Source of the DNA: an uncultured Alphaproteobacteria bacterium
GTDB taxonomy: Bacteria; Pseudomonadota; Alphaproteobacteria; RF32; CAG-239
Reading direction: 5' to 3'
Length of the DNA stretch: 52,453 bases
NCBI GenBank assembly: GCA_910577205.1
Contig: CAJTMA010000001.1
Span: forward strand, 272,565 to 325,017
Shown: in pieces, positions 7,765 through 14,383 of the stretch
Layout: the number at the start of each line of letters is the position of its first letter
How positions within the stretch are numbered: the stretch's first letter is position 1
Position numbers and translations under genes: made by a program
The notes under the pieces: generated by a model
Database searches by the model: none
Seen by the model: the letters and a program-made list of their open reading frames with translations, nothing else
Told to the model about the DNA's origin: nothing

Positions 7765-8271
7765 ATGAATAAAAAAACATCATCTGCTATTGCTTTCACT
7801 TCCGGTGATTATGTTGTATATCCTGCGCATGGCGTGGGCAAAGTTTCCGATATTTCCAAACAGAAAATTGCCGGTTCGGAATTAGAATTAATCGTTGTCA
7901 ATTTTGCTAAAGACAAAATGACTCTGCGTATCCCGATGGCTAAGGCTGAAAATGCCGGGCTGCGCAAAATCTCCGAAGCTTCTACCATGAATGATGCTCT
8001 GAGTGTTTTAAAAGGCAAAGCCAAAGTCAAAAAAATTATGTGGTCTCGCCGCGCTCAGGAATATGAAAACAAAATCAATTCCGGTAATCCCGTAGCCATT
8101 GCCGAAGTTGTCCGCGATTTGTACCGCAATGAAAATCTGGCAGAACAGTCCTACAGCGAACGCCAAATCTATGAGCAAGCTCTTGACCGCCTTGCCAATG
8201 AGGTTGCCGTTTGTGACAATATAAGTTCGGAAGAGGCTACTAAGAAGTTGCTTTCTATCCTTGCAAAATAA
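7765..8271 (+). CDS. carD: CarD family transcriptional regulator
   Basis: RNA-polymerase-binding regulator (CarD_CdnL_TRCF family) that stabilises open promoter complexes. The 168 residues contain the N-terminal Tudor-like RNA polymerase interaction domain (SGDYVVYPAHGVGKV..., about residues 12-65) and the C-terminal helical DNA-interacting domain with the WSRRAQEYENKI pattern (about 92-105). Start: ATG after an ACAGGACAG stretch with a weak SD. Single-gene unit with its own promoter; downstream is repeat DNA. Alphaproteobacteria commonly carry one such essential gene. Confidence 0.95.
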   Translation: MNKKTSSAIAFTSGDYVVYPAHGVGKVSDISKQKIAGSELELIVVNFAKDKMTLRIPMAKAENAGLRKISEASTMNDALSVLKGKAKVKKIMWSRRAQEYENKINSGNPVAIAEVVRDLYRNENLAEQSYSERQIYEQALDRLANEVAVCDNISSEEATKKLLSILAK

Positions 8272-8285
8272 AATTCGTCCAGCTG

Positions 8286-8376
8286 GTAACTAGAGCAATT
8301 TTACAGAAAGCCAAAAAATTCACGTAACTATATGTACGCTAAAATTTTTTGGCTTCTTAAAAATTACTCTAGTTAC
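8286..8376. repeat. Near-perfect palindrome, core B (copy B3)
   Basis: GTAACTAGAG..GCCAAAAAATT (8286-8320) is matched by AATTTTTTGGC..CTCTAGTTAC (8343-8376) around the core CACGTA..TATGTACGCT. The arms are specific to this copy; the core matches copies at 13930, 22410, 26640 and 36420. It lies 15 bases after the carD stop codon. Confidence 0.85.
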
Positions 8377-8414
8377 ACACACTGGCCAAATTTTATTGTT
8401 GTAGGTGGTCGAAT

Positions 8415-8500
8415 AGTACAGAAATTACAGGTCGGAAGTGTCCTCACGTACGTCTTCAATTCCAACTAAAGGTGCTGTAGCTTTTATCACTACGTTACTA
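8415..8500. repeat. Fragment of a core-B element
   Basis: TACAGAAATTACAGG..GTCCTCACGTAC resembles the left half of the element near 26610-26645, then switches to TTCAATTCCAACTAAAG, which is shared with the long repeat at 6078 and 6412. It looks like a mosaic of two repeat types. Together with 8286-8376 and the terminator it explains the gene-free stretch 8272-8691. Confidence 0.6.
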
Positions 8501-8506
8501 AAATTT

Positions 8507-8534
8507 AAGAGTCCCGGTTGGGGCTCTTTTTTTT
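8507..8534 (+). terminator. Rho-independent terminator
   Basis: AAGAG-CCC and GGG-CTCTT (8507-8515 and 8521-8528) form the stem, followed by eight T residues. It is the first strong terminator after carD. Confidence 0.8.
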
Positions 8535-8691
8535 GCGACTCCGATTAAGAAAAGACTCAAAATGCAAGCGAAAAAAGGGCTTTGCAAATATGTGGGGATA
8601 ATATTGTGAACAAGTAAAGACTCAATTTGCGAATCACTATCGGCTTAATTATTAATAAATTATTAATTAATTCAGAAACGGGGCAGAATCC

Positions 8692-9102
8692 ATGTTTGAA
8701 GAAAATGAGCCAGTTATGTCTTACTGTGATGATATTGTTATCACGGCGTGCCCGACATTAGTGGAAGAAAATAAGTCAACACAGGAATTTTTGTGGGGCT
8801 ATTATTTCTGTATTGAAAATAATTCTTCAGAACGTATTCAGCTTGTTGGCAAAAACTGGAATATTACAGATGATAAAGGGCATTGTTACTGTGATGATTC
8901 TATGGGTTTTAAGGGGGAAATTCCCGAGTTAGAACCGGGCGAAAGTTTTGAATTTACCAGTATGGCTCCTTTGACATCTCCCAATGCTGTTTTTTATGGC
9001 AGCTGCAAGATTCAAAAAGAAGATGGTTCTGAAACCAAAGAGATTAATATTCCAACCTTTACGATGACCGCGCCGCCGCCGCAGTCTTATCATTTGAATT
9101 AA
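8692..9102 (+). CDS. apaG: ApaG domain protein (DUF525)
   Basis: ApaG-family protein with a fibronectin-III-like beta sandwich; the cellular role is poorly defined (E. coli apaG is linked to cobalt/magnesium sensitivity). The 136 residues cover one ApaG domain: FCIENNSSERIQLVGKNW, the LEPGESFEFTS signature near residue 83, and NIPTFTM near the end. Start ATG 8692 follows a weak GGGGCAGA SD; a Met at residue 9 is an alternative. The gene is convergent with the lipoprotein gene at 9136 and shares a bidirectional terminator with it. Confidence 0.9.
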   Translation: MFEENEPVMSYCDDIVITACPTLVEENKSTQEFLWGYYFCIENNSSERIQLVGKNWNITDDKGHCYCDDSMGFKGEIPELEPGESFEFTSMAPLTSPNAVFYGSCKIQKEDGSETKEINIPTFTMTAPPPQSYHLN

Positions 9103-9105
9103 TAA

Positions 9106-9131
9106 AAAAGCCGCTGTTTTAAGCGGCTTTT
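9106..9131. terminator. Bidirectional terminator
   Basis: AAAAGCCGC (9106-9114) and GCGGCTTTT (9123-9131) form a perfect 9-bp stem with A and T runs on both sides. It serves apaG (plus strand) and the lipoprotein gene (minus strand). Confidence 0.85.
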
Positions 9132-9135
9132 AATT

Positions 9136-9759
9136 TTAATATTCTTGGATATGGCTGCTGTTTTCAACGTACATATTCAGATATTGGTGGATATTACGTT
9201 CCATGCGAATATTAAATTCTTCAAACAGTTTGGTAACCATGCCGTTCCAATATTTTTCCTTTTCGGAAATGTCCGTATCCGCAGGAATAATCAGTTCGCG
9301 CCAAGCCTGAATTTCTGTTTCGGCATTTGAAAGTTTGTCCGGGTCACTGATGCGAATTAAGACGTTCAGTGTTGCGCGGTATTTCATGCGGTCTTTTTCA
9401 AACACTTTATCGGTTGGATCTAATTCTTCAGTTACACTGGCATCTTTGATGATGAACTGTGCAACTTTGTCAGAAGAGAAGTCGACAGCTTCCAAACGGT
9501 CGCGCGCCCAGGTTTTAGCAGTTTTTTCGATGGAAATCGGGAACAAATGCTCGACATTCGGGCGACGGAAAGACGGTGTGAACTCGGAAATAACTTCAAC
9601 TTTGTTAACTTTTAATTTAATCGGGGTTTGGTTGTCATAACGCAGTTCGCTGTAGCGTGCCGGTTCGTCGCCTTCGTGAGTACCAAAGAGGGTCGAACAG
9701 CCGGCAGTCAGGCTGATAAACAAGGCAGCACATAATATTTTTCTGAACGAGGTCATCAT
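9136..9759 (-). CDS. Putative lipoprotein
   Basis: Protein of 207 residues with a typical lipoprotein signal: a charged N-terminus, a hydrophobic stretch and the lipobox LTAGC with Cys21. The mature part is mixed alpha/beta, with no catalytic motif I recognise; it contains a short conserved-looking YDNQTPIKLKVNKVEV segment near residues 40-56. Residue +2 after the Cys is Ser, so outer-membrane sorting is likely (inference). The start could be Met1 or Met2, with a GAGAG SD just upstream. Function unknown. Confidence 0.8.
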   Translation of the reverse strand: MMTSFRKILCAALFISLTAGCSTLFGTHEGDEPARYSELRYDNQTPIKLKVNKVEVISEFTPSFRRPNVEHLFPISIEKTAKTWARDRLEAVDFSSDKVAQFIIKDASVTEELDPTDKVFEKDRMKYRATLNVLIRISDPDKLSNAETEIQAWRELIIPADTDISEKEKYWNGMVTKLFEEFNIRMERNIHQYLNMYVENSSHIQEY

Positions 9760-9853
9760 TATTCATCTCTCTTAGGTTAATCTTTTGCTACACTATAATC
9801 ATTGATGTTTAAGATTTGTTTAATGTGATGGCCGCGAATCCCGAAAAAGAAAA

Positions 9854-9874
9854 GGCGGGAAAAGTATTCCCGCC
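9854..9874 (-). terminator. Terminator of the 60-residue lipoprotein gene
   Basis: GGCGGGAA (9854-9861) and TTCCCGCC (9867-9874). Read on the minus strand the stem is followed by TTTTCTTTTTC. Confidence 0.8.
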
Positions 9875-9891
9875 CGGAGAAAGAAAGTTTA

Positions 9892-10074
9892 TTAATTGTG
9901 CTTTGCCAACCGGCTTTCGCGTATTTTTTGGATTTCCTTTTGCAAAGCGTCATGCCGTTGTTTCATTTCGGCAGAGATATGCGGCTGTTCGTTATTTTTG
10001 GCTTGAGCCGTACCAAAATCGCAGCCGGACAGAGCCAGAGTTGAGAAAGCAAGTGCCGCAAGGGTTATATTCAT
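9892..10074 (-). CDS. Small lipoprotein
   Basis: A 60-residue protein with a lipoprotein signal: LALSGC lipobox, Cys18. The mature peptide has only about 43 residues and is highly charged and probably helical (HDALQKEIQKIRESR). The start ATG has a good AGGAG SD on the minus strand at the right distance, and a terminator follows, so a real gene is likely despite the size. Comparable small lipoproteins often act as envelope tethers or entericidin-like peptides, but no specific function can be given. Confidence 0.7.
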   Translation of the reverse strand: MNITLAALAFSTLALSGCDFGTAQAKNNEQPHISAEMKQRHDALQKEIQKIRESRLAKHN

Positions 10075-10150
10075 CGGTGTTCTCCTGAAAATAAAGCTGC
10101 GGTTGATTTAATCTCAGATAAGGCGAAATCAAGTCCGGTGGCAATTTTTT

Positions 10151-11074
10151 TTAATGAGCCAGCAATTCTCCTTTATCGAAGCTGTAGATTTCACCGCAGA
10201 AATGGCAGGTTGCTGTAATTTTGTTGTTTTCGCACATATCTTCAATGTCTTTAGCGCCCATTGCATGGAGTGTGTTAAACAATTTGTCGCGACTGCAACG
10301 GCAGCCAAATTGGTAGTCTTTGGATGCGGTGATTTGCAGATTGTTGGCATGGAACAGGCGGGTCAAAATCTCTTCGGAAGAGAGGTTATTGTCAAAAATT
10401 TCTTTAGCTTGCAAGCTTTGGGCAAAGATGACGGCTTCATTCCAGGCTTCATTCAGCGCTTCAGCATCTTCTGAGATTTTTCCGCCGTTGTCCGGGAGTT
10501 TTTGCAAGAGGATGCCTGCGGCTTTCCATTCTTTTTGACCGTCGGCAGGCGCTTGTAAAAACAGTTGCAAATAGGTTTCAATTTGTTCGGACTGTTTGAA
10601 ATAACGCAGGGCGCATTCGCTCAGCGTTTTGCCTTGCAGGTCAACAATCCCTTGATAAAGGTCAGTATTCGGGCCTTGGTCAACTGTGAATGCCAAATGG
10701 CCGTTGCCCATATAATGCGGAGCTTCCAGAAGTTCTGTTTCATCGCTTTTTCTAAATTCCAGCGCTTTATCAAGCATCTCTTGTTTGAAGTTGGCACAAG
10801 CGCGAATCCGCCCTTCGGAGGTGACATCAACAACAACCATGGTAACCGGTCCGCTGCTTTGAGTTTGCAGGGTGAACAACCCGTTGTATTTGATGGTGCT
10901 GGAGAGCAGAGCGCCAAGGGCAGTGCTTTCGGCGACAACTGCTGAAATCTGCCGGGGATATTTATGGCGGCTGAGAATGGTGTTGACAACTTTGTCAAGC
11001 CGTACCAAGCGCCCCATGAATGCGCCGTTATCAATGTGAAAAGATGTGCAATTATCAAAATTATTATTAACCAC
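10151..11074 (-). CDS. hslO: 33 kDa chaperonin HslO (Hsp33)
   Basis: Redox-regulated holdase chaperone of the cytoplasm, active under oxidative stress when its zinc centre is oxidised. The 307 residues contain the N-terminal substrate-binding domain and the C-terminal zinc switch. The four zinc ligands are visible as Cys258-x-Cys260 (FGCRCSRD) and Cys290-x-x-Cys293 (CHFCGEIY). The start is a GTG at 11074 with AGGAAAA upstream. It is divergent from recX and shares a 45-bp intergenic region with it. Note the extra Cys at residue 9 and Cys154, not part of the switch. Confidence 0.96.
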   Translation of the reverse strand: MVNNNFDNCTSFHIDNGAFMGRLVRLDKVVNTILSRHKYPRQISAVVAESTALGALLSSTIKYNGLFTLQTQSSGPVTMVVVDVTSEGRIRACANFKQEMLDKALEFRKSDETELLEAPHYMGNGHLAFTVDQGPNTDLYQGIVDLQGKTLSECALRYFKQSEQIETYLQLFLQAPADGQKEWKAAGILLQKLPDNGGKISEDAEALNEAWNEAVIFAQSLQAKEIFDNNLSSEEILTRLFHANNLQITASKDYQFGCRCSRDKLFNTLHAMGAKDIEDMCENNKITATCHFCGEIYSFDKGELLAH

Positions 11075-11119
11075 CGGAATTTTCCTTTATATACTAAATT
11101 AATCTAAGCAATATGTAGT

Positions 11120-11701
11120 ATGTTTTGGGAAAATTTGCAAGTGTTGGAAGATGAAGTCAAAAAAATTCAGCGCCGCCCGGCTAAAAAAATTACAAAACTC
11201 CGCCTAAAAAATATCGGGTTGTATTATCTGGAGAGGTTTGAATCCTCCGTTGATAATTTGCGGCAGGTTTTGATGCGGCGGGTAAATGACTATGCCTATC
11301 AGAATCCCGGTTATGATAAGTCTGAAGCCGTGGCTTGGATTGAAGAGTTGTTGGCGGATTTTGAACGCTACGGTTATTTGAATGACAGCCGCTATGCTGA
11401 ACTGAAAATCCGCGATTATCTGGCGGCGGGAAAGTCTGCCCGTTACATCAAAGGAAAATTGCTGCAAAAAGGAATATCCGAAGATGAGGCGGATACCTTA
11501 TTGGCAGAACAGGAATATGATCCTGAGGAATTGGCTTTGAAGCTGGCAAAAAAGAAAAAAATCGGGCCGTTTAGGAGGGATGAGGCTGCCCGGCGGGAAT
11601 ATCGCCAAAAAGATTTGGCGGTGTTGGTGCGTGCCGGTTTTGACTATACCGTGGCGCAGAAAGTGTTGGGAACGACATTTGATGATGAGGCTTTTGAGTA
11701 G
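11120..11701 (+). CDS. recX: Regulatory protein RecX
   Basis: Helical-repeat modulator of RecA filaments. The 193 residues fit the RecX fold of tandem three-helix repeats: LRLKNIGLYYLERFESS near 29-45, DFERYGYLNDSRYAE near 85-99, and the repeated YIKGKLLQKGIS segment. The start is uncertain: ATG 11120 lacks a good SD and an in-frame GTG follows about 20 bases later. recA is not adjacent, so RecX is encoded apart from its target here. The structured RNA region begins about 55 bases after the stop. Confidence 0.85.
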   Translation: MFWENLQVLEDEVKKIQRRPAKKITKLRLKNIGLYYLERFESSVDNLRQVLMRRVNDYAYQNPGYDKSEAVAWIEELLADFERYGYLNDSRYAELKIRDYLAAGKSARYIKGKLLQKGISEDEADTLLAEQEYDPEELALKLAKKKKIGPFRRDEAARREYRQKDLAVLVRAGFDYTVAQKVLGTTFDDEAFE

Positions 11702-11729
11702 TAATTAGTCTTTTATGCAAATTAAAAGG

Positions 11730-11757
11730 TTGCAAAAATTTTAAATAACTATATTAT
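11730..11757 (+). promoter_or_regulatory. Candidate promoter of the structured RNA
   Basis: TTGCAA (11730-11735) and TATTAT (11752-11757) with a 16-bp spacer. Transcription would start near 11764, just before the structured region. Confidence 0.55.
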
Positions 11758-11763
11758 GATAAA

Positions 11764-11942
11764 TGCAATCGGGGTGGTAGCCGGTTGTGGAGCCTTCAAA
11801 CTCCCCTAAGACATAACCAGCCTCTCTCTACGGAGGGAGCAGAGATATAAGCTTCTCTCTTTGGAGAGAGGTCGAATAATCTGGCTATCTTAGGTAGTTT
11901 GAACTCCCTCCACCTTTACTGAGATTAAGGTGGATTTTTTAT
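11764..11942 (+). ncRNA. Structured small RNA candidate with terminator (6S-like architecture)
   Basis: No credible frame is present, but pairing is extensive. TTCAAACT (from 11795) pairs with AGTTTGAA (about 11896-11903); CCTAAG with CTTAGG; ATAACCAG with CTGGCTAT (one mismatch). Together they form a helix of about 25 bp with small bulges. At the apex are two hairpins, CTCTCTC/GAGGGAG and CTCTCT-TTGG-AGAGAG. The 3' end is a Rho-independent terminator, TCCACCTT (11909-11916) and AAGGTGGA (11927-11934) plus T-run. Promoter, long hairpin and terminator give an RNA of about 180 nt. Size and shape resemble 6S RNA, but I could not match a conserved sequence, so a novel sRNA is equally possible. 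It is not a recognisable tmRNA, RNase P or SRP RNA. Confidence 0.65.
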
Positions 11943-11977
11943 ACCCAAATGTTGAGAGGCATTTGAATCCAATTCAA

Positions 11978-12092
11978 CAGCTTACAAAGGAATTGGGATA
12001 AGAGCCCAGGAAGCTCTTGTTATTTACTAGACGGCGACGTTGATGTTGCATTTTACAGTACCGGCATCAACGTCGTTTTAGTAGATTTTTTA
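11978..12092 (+). ncRNA. Second structured RNA block ending in a terminator-like hairpin
   Basis: ATCCAATTC pairs with GAATTGGGAT, AAGAGC with GCTCTT (around 12000-12017), and CGACGTTGATG with CATCAACGTCG (12035-12045 and 12065-12075). The last stem extends through ACTA/TAGT and is followed by GATTTTTT, so it could terminate. The loop of about 19 bases is unusually long. It may be a second small RNA or part of the leader of the XRE gene. Confidence 0.45.
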
Positions 12093-12130
12093 CGAACAAA
12101 CTGATATATTACATTTCGACTCCTATGGTC

Positions 12131-12206
12131 GAGATGTGTGTTGAGTTTTGCTCAATGCAGATGTTTTCTAGTAAGCATTCTTCCTGGCTTCTCGACCACC
12201 CTTTGA
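12131..12206 (+). promoter_or_regulatory. Structured leader upstream of the XRE regulator
   Basis: TGGTCGAGA near 12127-12135 pairs with TCTCGACCA near 12198-12206, a 9-bp closing helix. GTTGAG/CTCAAT forms an inner hairpin. An alternative small stem, CGAC/GTCG, uses part of the same bases, so two mutually exclusive folds exist. It lies 45 bases before the start codon at 12252. A cis-regulatory role is an inference. Confidence 0.4.
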
Positions 12207-12251
12207 GGTTTTATGAGAATCAGTGTTTTGCGGAGATGAAAGGAGTTTTTT

Positions 12252-12719
12252 ATGGTGAAAGCTTTTACTCGTTCCGGCGGTGTTAATCGCGGTCGTATGC
12301 CTGATGGTTCTGCTAATCCGATTGATAAACATATTGGGGCACAAATTCGCCGCCGCCGTTTGTTGCTTAATATATCACAAGAAAAATTGGGGGCTTTGCT
12401 GGGATTGACTTTTCAGCAGATTCAGAAATATGAACAAGGAATGAACCGTGTCAGCGGCAGCCGCATTTGGGATTTGTGTCAGGTATTGGGTGTAGAGCCT
12501 AATTATTTTTTTATGGAAATGGATAGCAAAACCGCCAATGAAAGCCCGCGGATGCTGCGCTATGACGGTTGTGGCGTTTTGCCGGAAATATCTCATGTTG
12601 AAGATGATCCTCTGCTTCGCGTGGAAACTTTAGAACTGATAACCGCATATTACCGTTTGAAACCACGGTTGCGCGAGTTGTTTGCCGAAACGATTAAACA
12701 AGCGGTTCGCACGGTTTAA
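12252..12719 (+). CDS. XRE-family helix-turn-helix transcriptional regulator
   Basis: DNA-binding regulator of 155 residues. The lambda-repressor-like HTH occupies about residues 26-85: IGAQIRRRRLLLNISQEKLGALLGL, TFQQIQKYEQG and VSGSRIWDLCQVLGV. The protein resembles the small XRE regulators common in alphaproteobacteria; the C-terminal 70 residues are not a recognised sensor domain. Start ATG after AAAGGAG (strong SD). The 5' region is long and structured. The gene ends in TAA at 12717-12719, which is also the first codon of a duplicated truA 3' end read on the other strand. Target genes are unknown. Confidence 0.9.
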   Translation: MVKAFTRSGGVNRGRMPDGSANPIDKHIGAQIRRRRLLLNISQEKLGALLGLTFQQIQKYEQGMNRVSGSRIWDLCQVLGVEPNYFFMEMDSKTANESPRMLRYDGCGVLPEISHVEDDPLLRVETLELITAYYRLKPRLRELFAETIKQAVRTV

Positions 12720-12802
12720 TACACGACTTTGTCAGATATAATCCGCAGGCCGGAGCGGTGACGCCGGCGGCGGCGCGCTTTTTTTCTTCCAGTATATGTT
12801 TG
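12715..12802 (-). pseudogene. Duplicated 3' end of truA (remnant)
   Basis: About 88 bases almost identical to 13273-13362, the 3' end of truA, including its stop codon. In this copy a one-base deletion in the ACTTTAGTC tract shifts the frame just before the end, and the match stops after codons for HILEEKK. The ancestral arrangement was probably XRE gene directly convergent with truA; the region between the copies (12803-13272) was inserted later (inference). Confidence 0.8.
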
Positions 12803-12814
12803 TTATTTAGTGAT

Positions 12815-13210
12815 TTAAAGAGGGATGCATTTTTGAATGTCATTCCAGCTTAGACAATCATTTCGGCAAAGGTGCTGGTCATAGTCCCAGACTAAACCGT
12901 GATCCAGGCAAGAGTCCAATAGGTGAGCTCTTTTTATATAAAGGTTAAAGAAAAACATTTGTAAAAAAGCGGCAAGAGCTAAGAGCATAAAAAGATAATG
13001 TTTTAATTTGTATGGAATAAAAATCCAAAAAAACAAGCTCCAGCATAGGGTCGTGATGATGGCAACGTATTGGATATGGTCTGCAGCTATTTCTCTGTTT
13101 TGTGTGATGTGTGCCTCATAGATTAGAAAAATAATTATGGGAGCAACAAGCATTCCTTTGAGAGCAATAAAAAAAGCTTTTAGAAGTATGTTTTTTGAAA
13201 GTGTTTTCAT
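12815..13210 (-). CDS. Small membrane protein with Cys-rich tail, unknown function
   Basis: Protein of 131 residues with three likely transmembrane segments (about 15-30, 47-65 and 70-90). The C-terminal part has four to five Cys (SCLDHGLVWDYDQHLCRN and DIQKC), which suggests a periplasmic disulfide-bonded tail. The ATG is preceded by GGAG with 8-base spacing. The gene lies between two direct copies of the truA 3' end, as if it had been inserted there together with a duplication. I do not recognise the family. Confidence 0.65.
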   Translation of the reverse strand: MKTLSKNILLKAFFIALKGMLVAPIIIFLIYEAHITQNREIAADHIQYVAIITTLCWSLFFWIFIPYKLKHYLFMLLALAAFLQMFFFNLYIKRAHLLDSCLDHGLVWDYDQHLCRNDCLSWNDIQKCIPL

Positions 13211-13274
13211 TGTAAATTCTCCGTGAAAGCTTTTTGTTTTGATACTAAGCTGCCGAAAACGCAGCTGTGTTTTA

Positions 13275-14312
13275 TTAATACACGACTTTAGTCAGGTATA
13301 ATCCGCAGGCCGGAGCGGTGACGCCGGCGGCGGCGCGCTTTTTCTCTTCCAGTATATGTTTGATGTCTTCAGGCTGCAGATGTCCGTCGCCGACCATTTT
13401 CAGTGTGCCGACCATGTTGCGCACTTGGTGGTGCAGGAAAGAGCGGGCTTCGACAATAAAATGAATTTCTTCGCCAACAGCAATAATGTCTAATTTATCC
13501 AATGTTTTAATCGGGGATTTTGCCTGACAAGCCGCTGCGCGGAAAGAGCTGAAATCATGATTTCCGAGAAGAAATTTTGCACCTTCGCGCATTTTTTCAA
13601 TGTCCAAAGGCACGGGAATCCACCAGACCCGATTTTTTTCCAAAACAGCAGGACCTCTGCGGTTGAGAATCCTGTATAAATAGCCGCGTCCCGTGGCGCT
13701 AAAGCGGGCATGAAAATCTTCATTAACCTTTTCAACATTTGTTACGCTGACCGGGGCTTCCAAATCTCGCAAGCGGGCATTCAGGGCTTCCCGCAATTTC
13801 CAATCAACCAAATCTTCTTTTAAATCAAAATGAGCGACTTGGGATAAGGCGTGGACGCCGGCATCTGTTCTTCCTGCTCCGTAGACAATGATTTTATTGG
13901 TCTTCTGCAGGCGTCTTCCGGTGCTCGCGTCCTCACGTACTTCTATGTACGCTGCGGGTCTGCGCTCCGTGGAGCCACCATCATAAGACTCACTAAAATC
14001 ATTGTCGGAAATAGCATTGGTCTTCTGCAGGCATTCTCCGGTGCTCGTGTCCTCGTTTTCGCAAAGTTCCGGGGAGGTATAAACCCCTCCTAACCTCCCC
14101 TTAACATTAAGGGGAGGGATGATAGAGCTTGTATTAATGGGAGATATGGTTGAGCTTGTATTAAGAGGAGCCATAGGTTGTTCGTTGTCGTCAACCGGGG
14201 TGAAGCAGCTTAGAGCCTGTTGCAGGTAACTCTGCACAGACGGGCCGTCCAATTGTTCCTGCCAGCCGAGCAAATTAGTTCCGTCATATTCTATCGTTAT
14301 TTTGTAGCGCAT
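13275..14312 (-). CDS. truA: tRNA pseudouridine(38-40) synthase TruA with large in-frame insertion
   Basis: Makes pseudouridine at positions 38-40 of the tRNA anticodon arm. The core is intact: YKITIEYDGTNLLGWQ at 3-18, catalytic Asp150 in GAGRTDAGVHA, FHARFSATGRGYLY, NHDFSSFRA and FLHHQVRNMVG. The length is 345 residues against about 250-270 for the family. The excess is residues about 46-139, lying between the first helix (SVQSYLQQAL) and the strand before the catalytic Asp. The insert is low complexity and repetitive: 9-residue repeats NTSSTISPI / NTSSIIPPL, then EDTSTGECLQKTNAI and EDASTGRRLQKTNKI. It is encoded by repeat DNA (13890-14165). The frame stays open throughout, so the gene may still be functional. 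Confidence 0.93.
   Translation of the reverse strand: MRYKITIEYDGTNLLGWQEQLDGPSVQSYLQQALSCFTPVDDNEQPMAPLNTSSTISPINTSSIIPPLNVKGRLGGVYTSPELCENEDTSTGECLQKTNAISDNDFSESYDGGSTERRPAAYIEVREDASTGRRLQKTNKIIVYGAGRTDAGVHALSQVAHFDLKEDLVDWKLREALNARLRDLEAPVSVTNVEKVNEDFHARFSATGRGYLYRILNRRGPAVLEKNRVWWIPVPLDIEKMREGAKFLLGNHDFSSFRAAACQAKSPIKTLDKLDIIAVGEEIHFIVEARSFLHHQVRNMVGTLKMVGDGHLQPEDIKHILEEKKRAAAGVTAPACGLYLTKVVY
13890..14000. repeat. Full palindromic element, core B, inside truA (copy B5)
   Basis: The left end GATTTTATTGGTCTT and right end AAGACTCACTAAAATC (13985-14000) are near inverted copies around the core CTCACGTAC..GTACGCTG. The length of 111 bases is a multiple of three, keeping the truA frame open. 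The left end is identical to the fragment at 5467-5482. Confidence 0.85.
14016..14055. repeat. Partial core-B element inside truA (copy B6)
   Basis: ATTGGTCTTCTGCAGGC and the following bases repeat 13896-13934 at an offset of 120 (40 codons), giving the duplicated 15-residue peptide in TruA. It is followed by a CCTCC-TAACCTCCCCTTAA..AAGGGGAGG inverted repeat (about 14083-14117) and two GAGCTTGTATTAA units (14125 and 14152, period 27). Confidence 0.75.
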
Positions 14313-14383
14313 TGTTTTCCATATAAATCAATAGGGGCGATTATGCCCCTATTGATAGCGTAGTTTCAAAAATTAATCAACTG

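Noticed and set aside
11940..11990. A tRNA-like TTGAATCC stretch
   Set aside because: The bases do not fit a T-arm with its stem, and no cloverleaf can be drawn around it.
11764..12092. tmRNA, RNase P RNA or SRP RNA
   Set aside because: No tag-peptide coding segment, no T-arm like sequence, no RNase P GAGGAAAGTCC element and no SRP tetraloop motif were found; only generic structure is supported.
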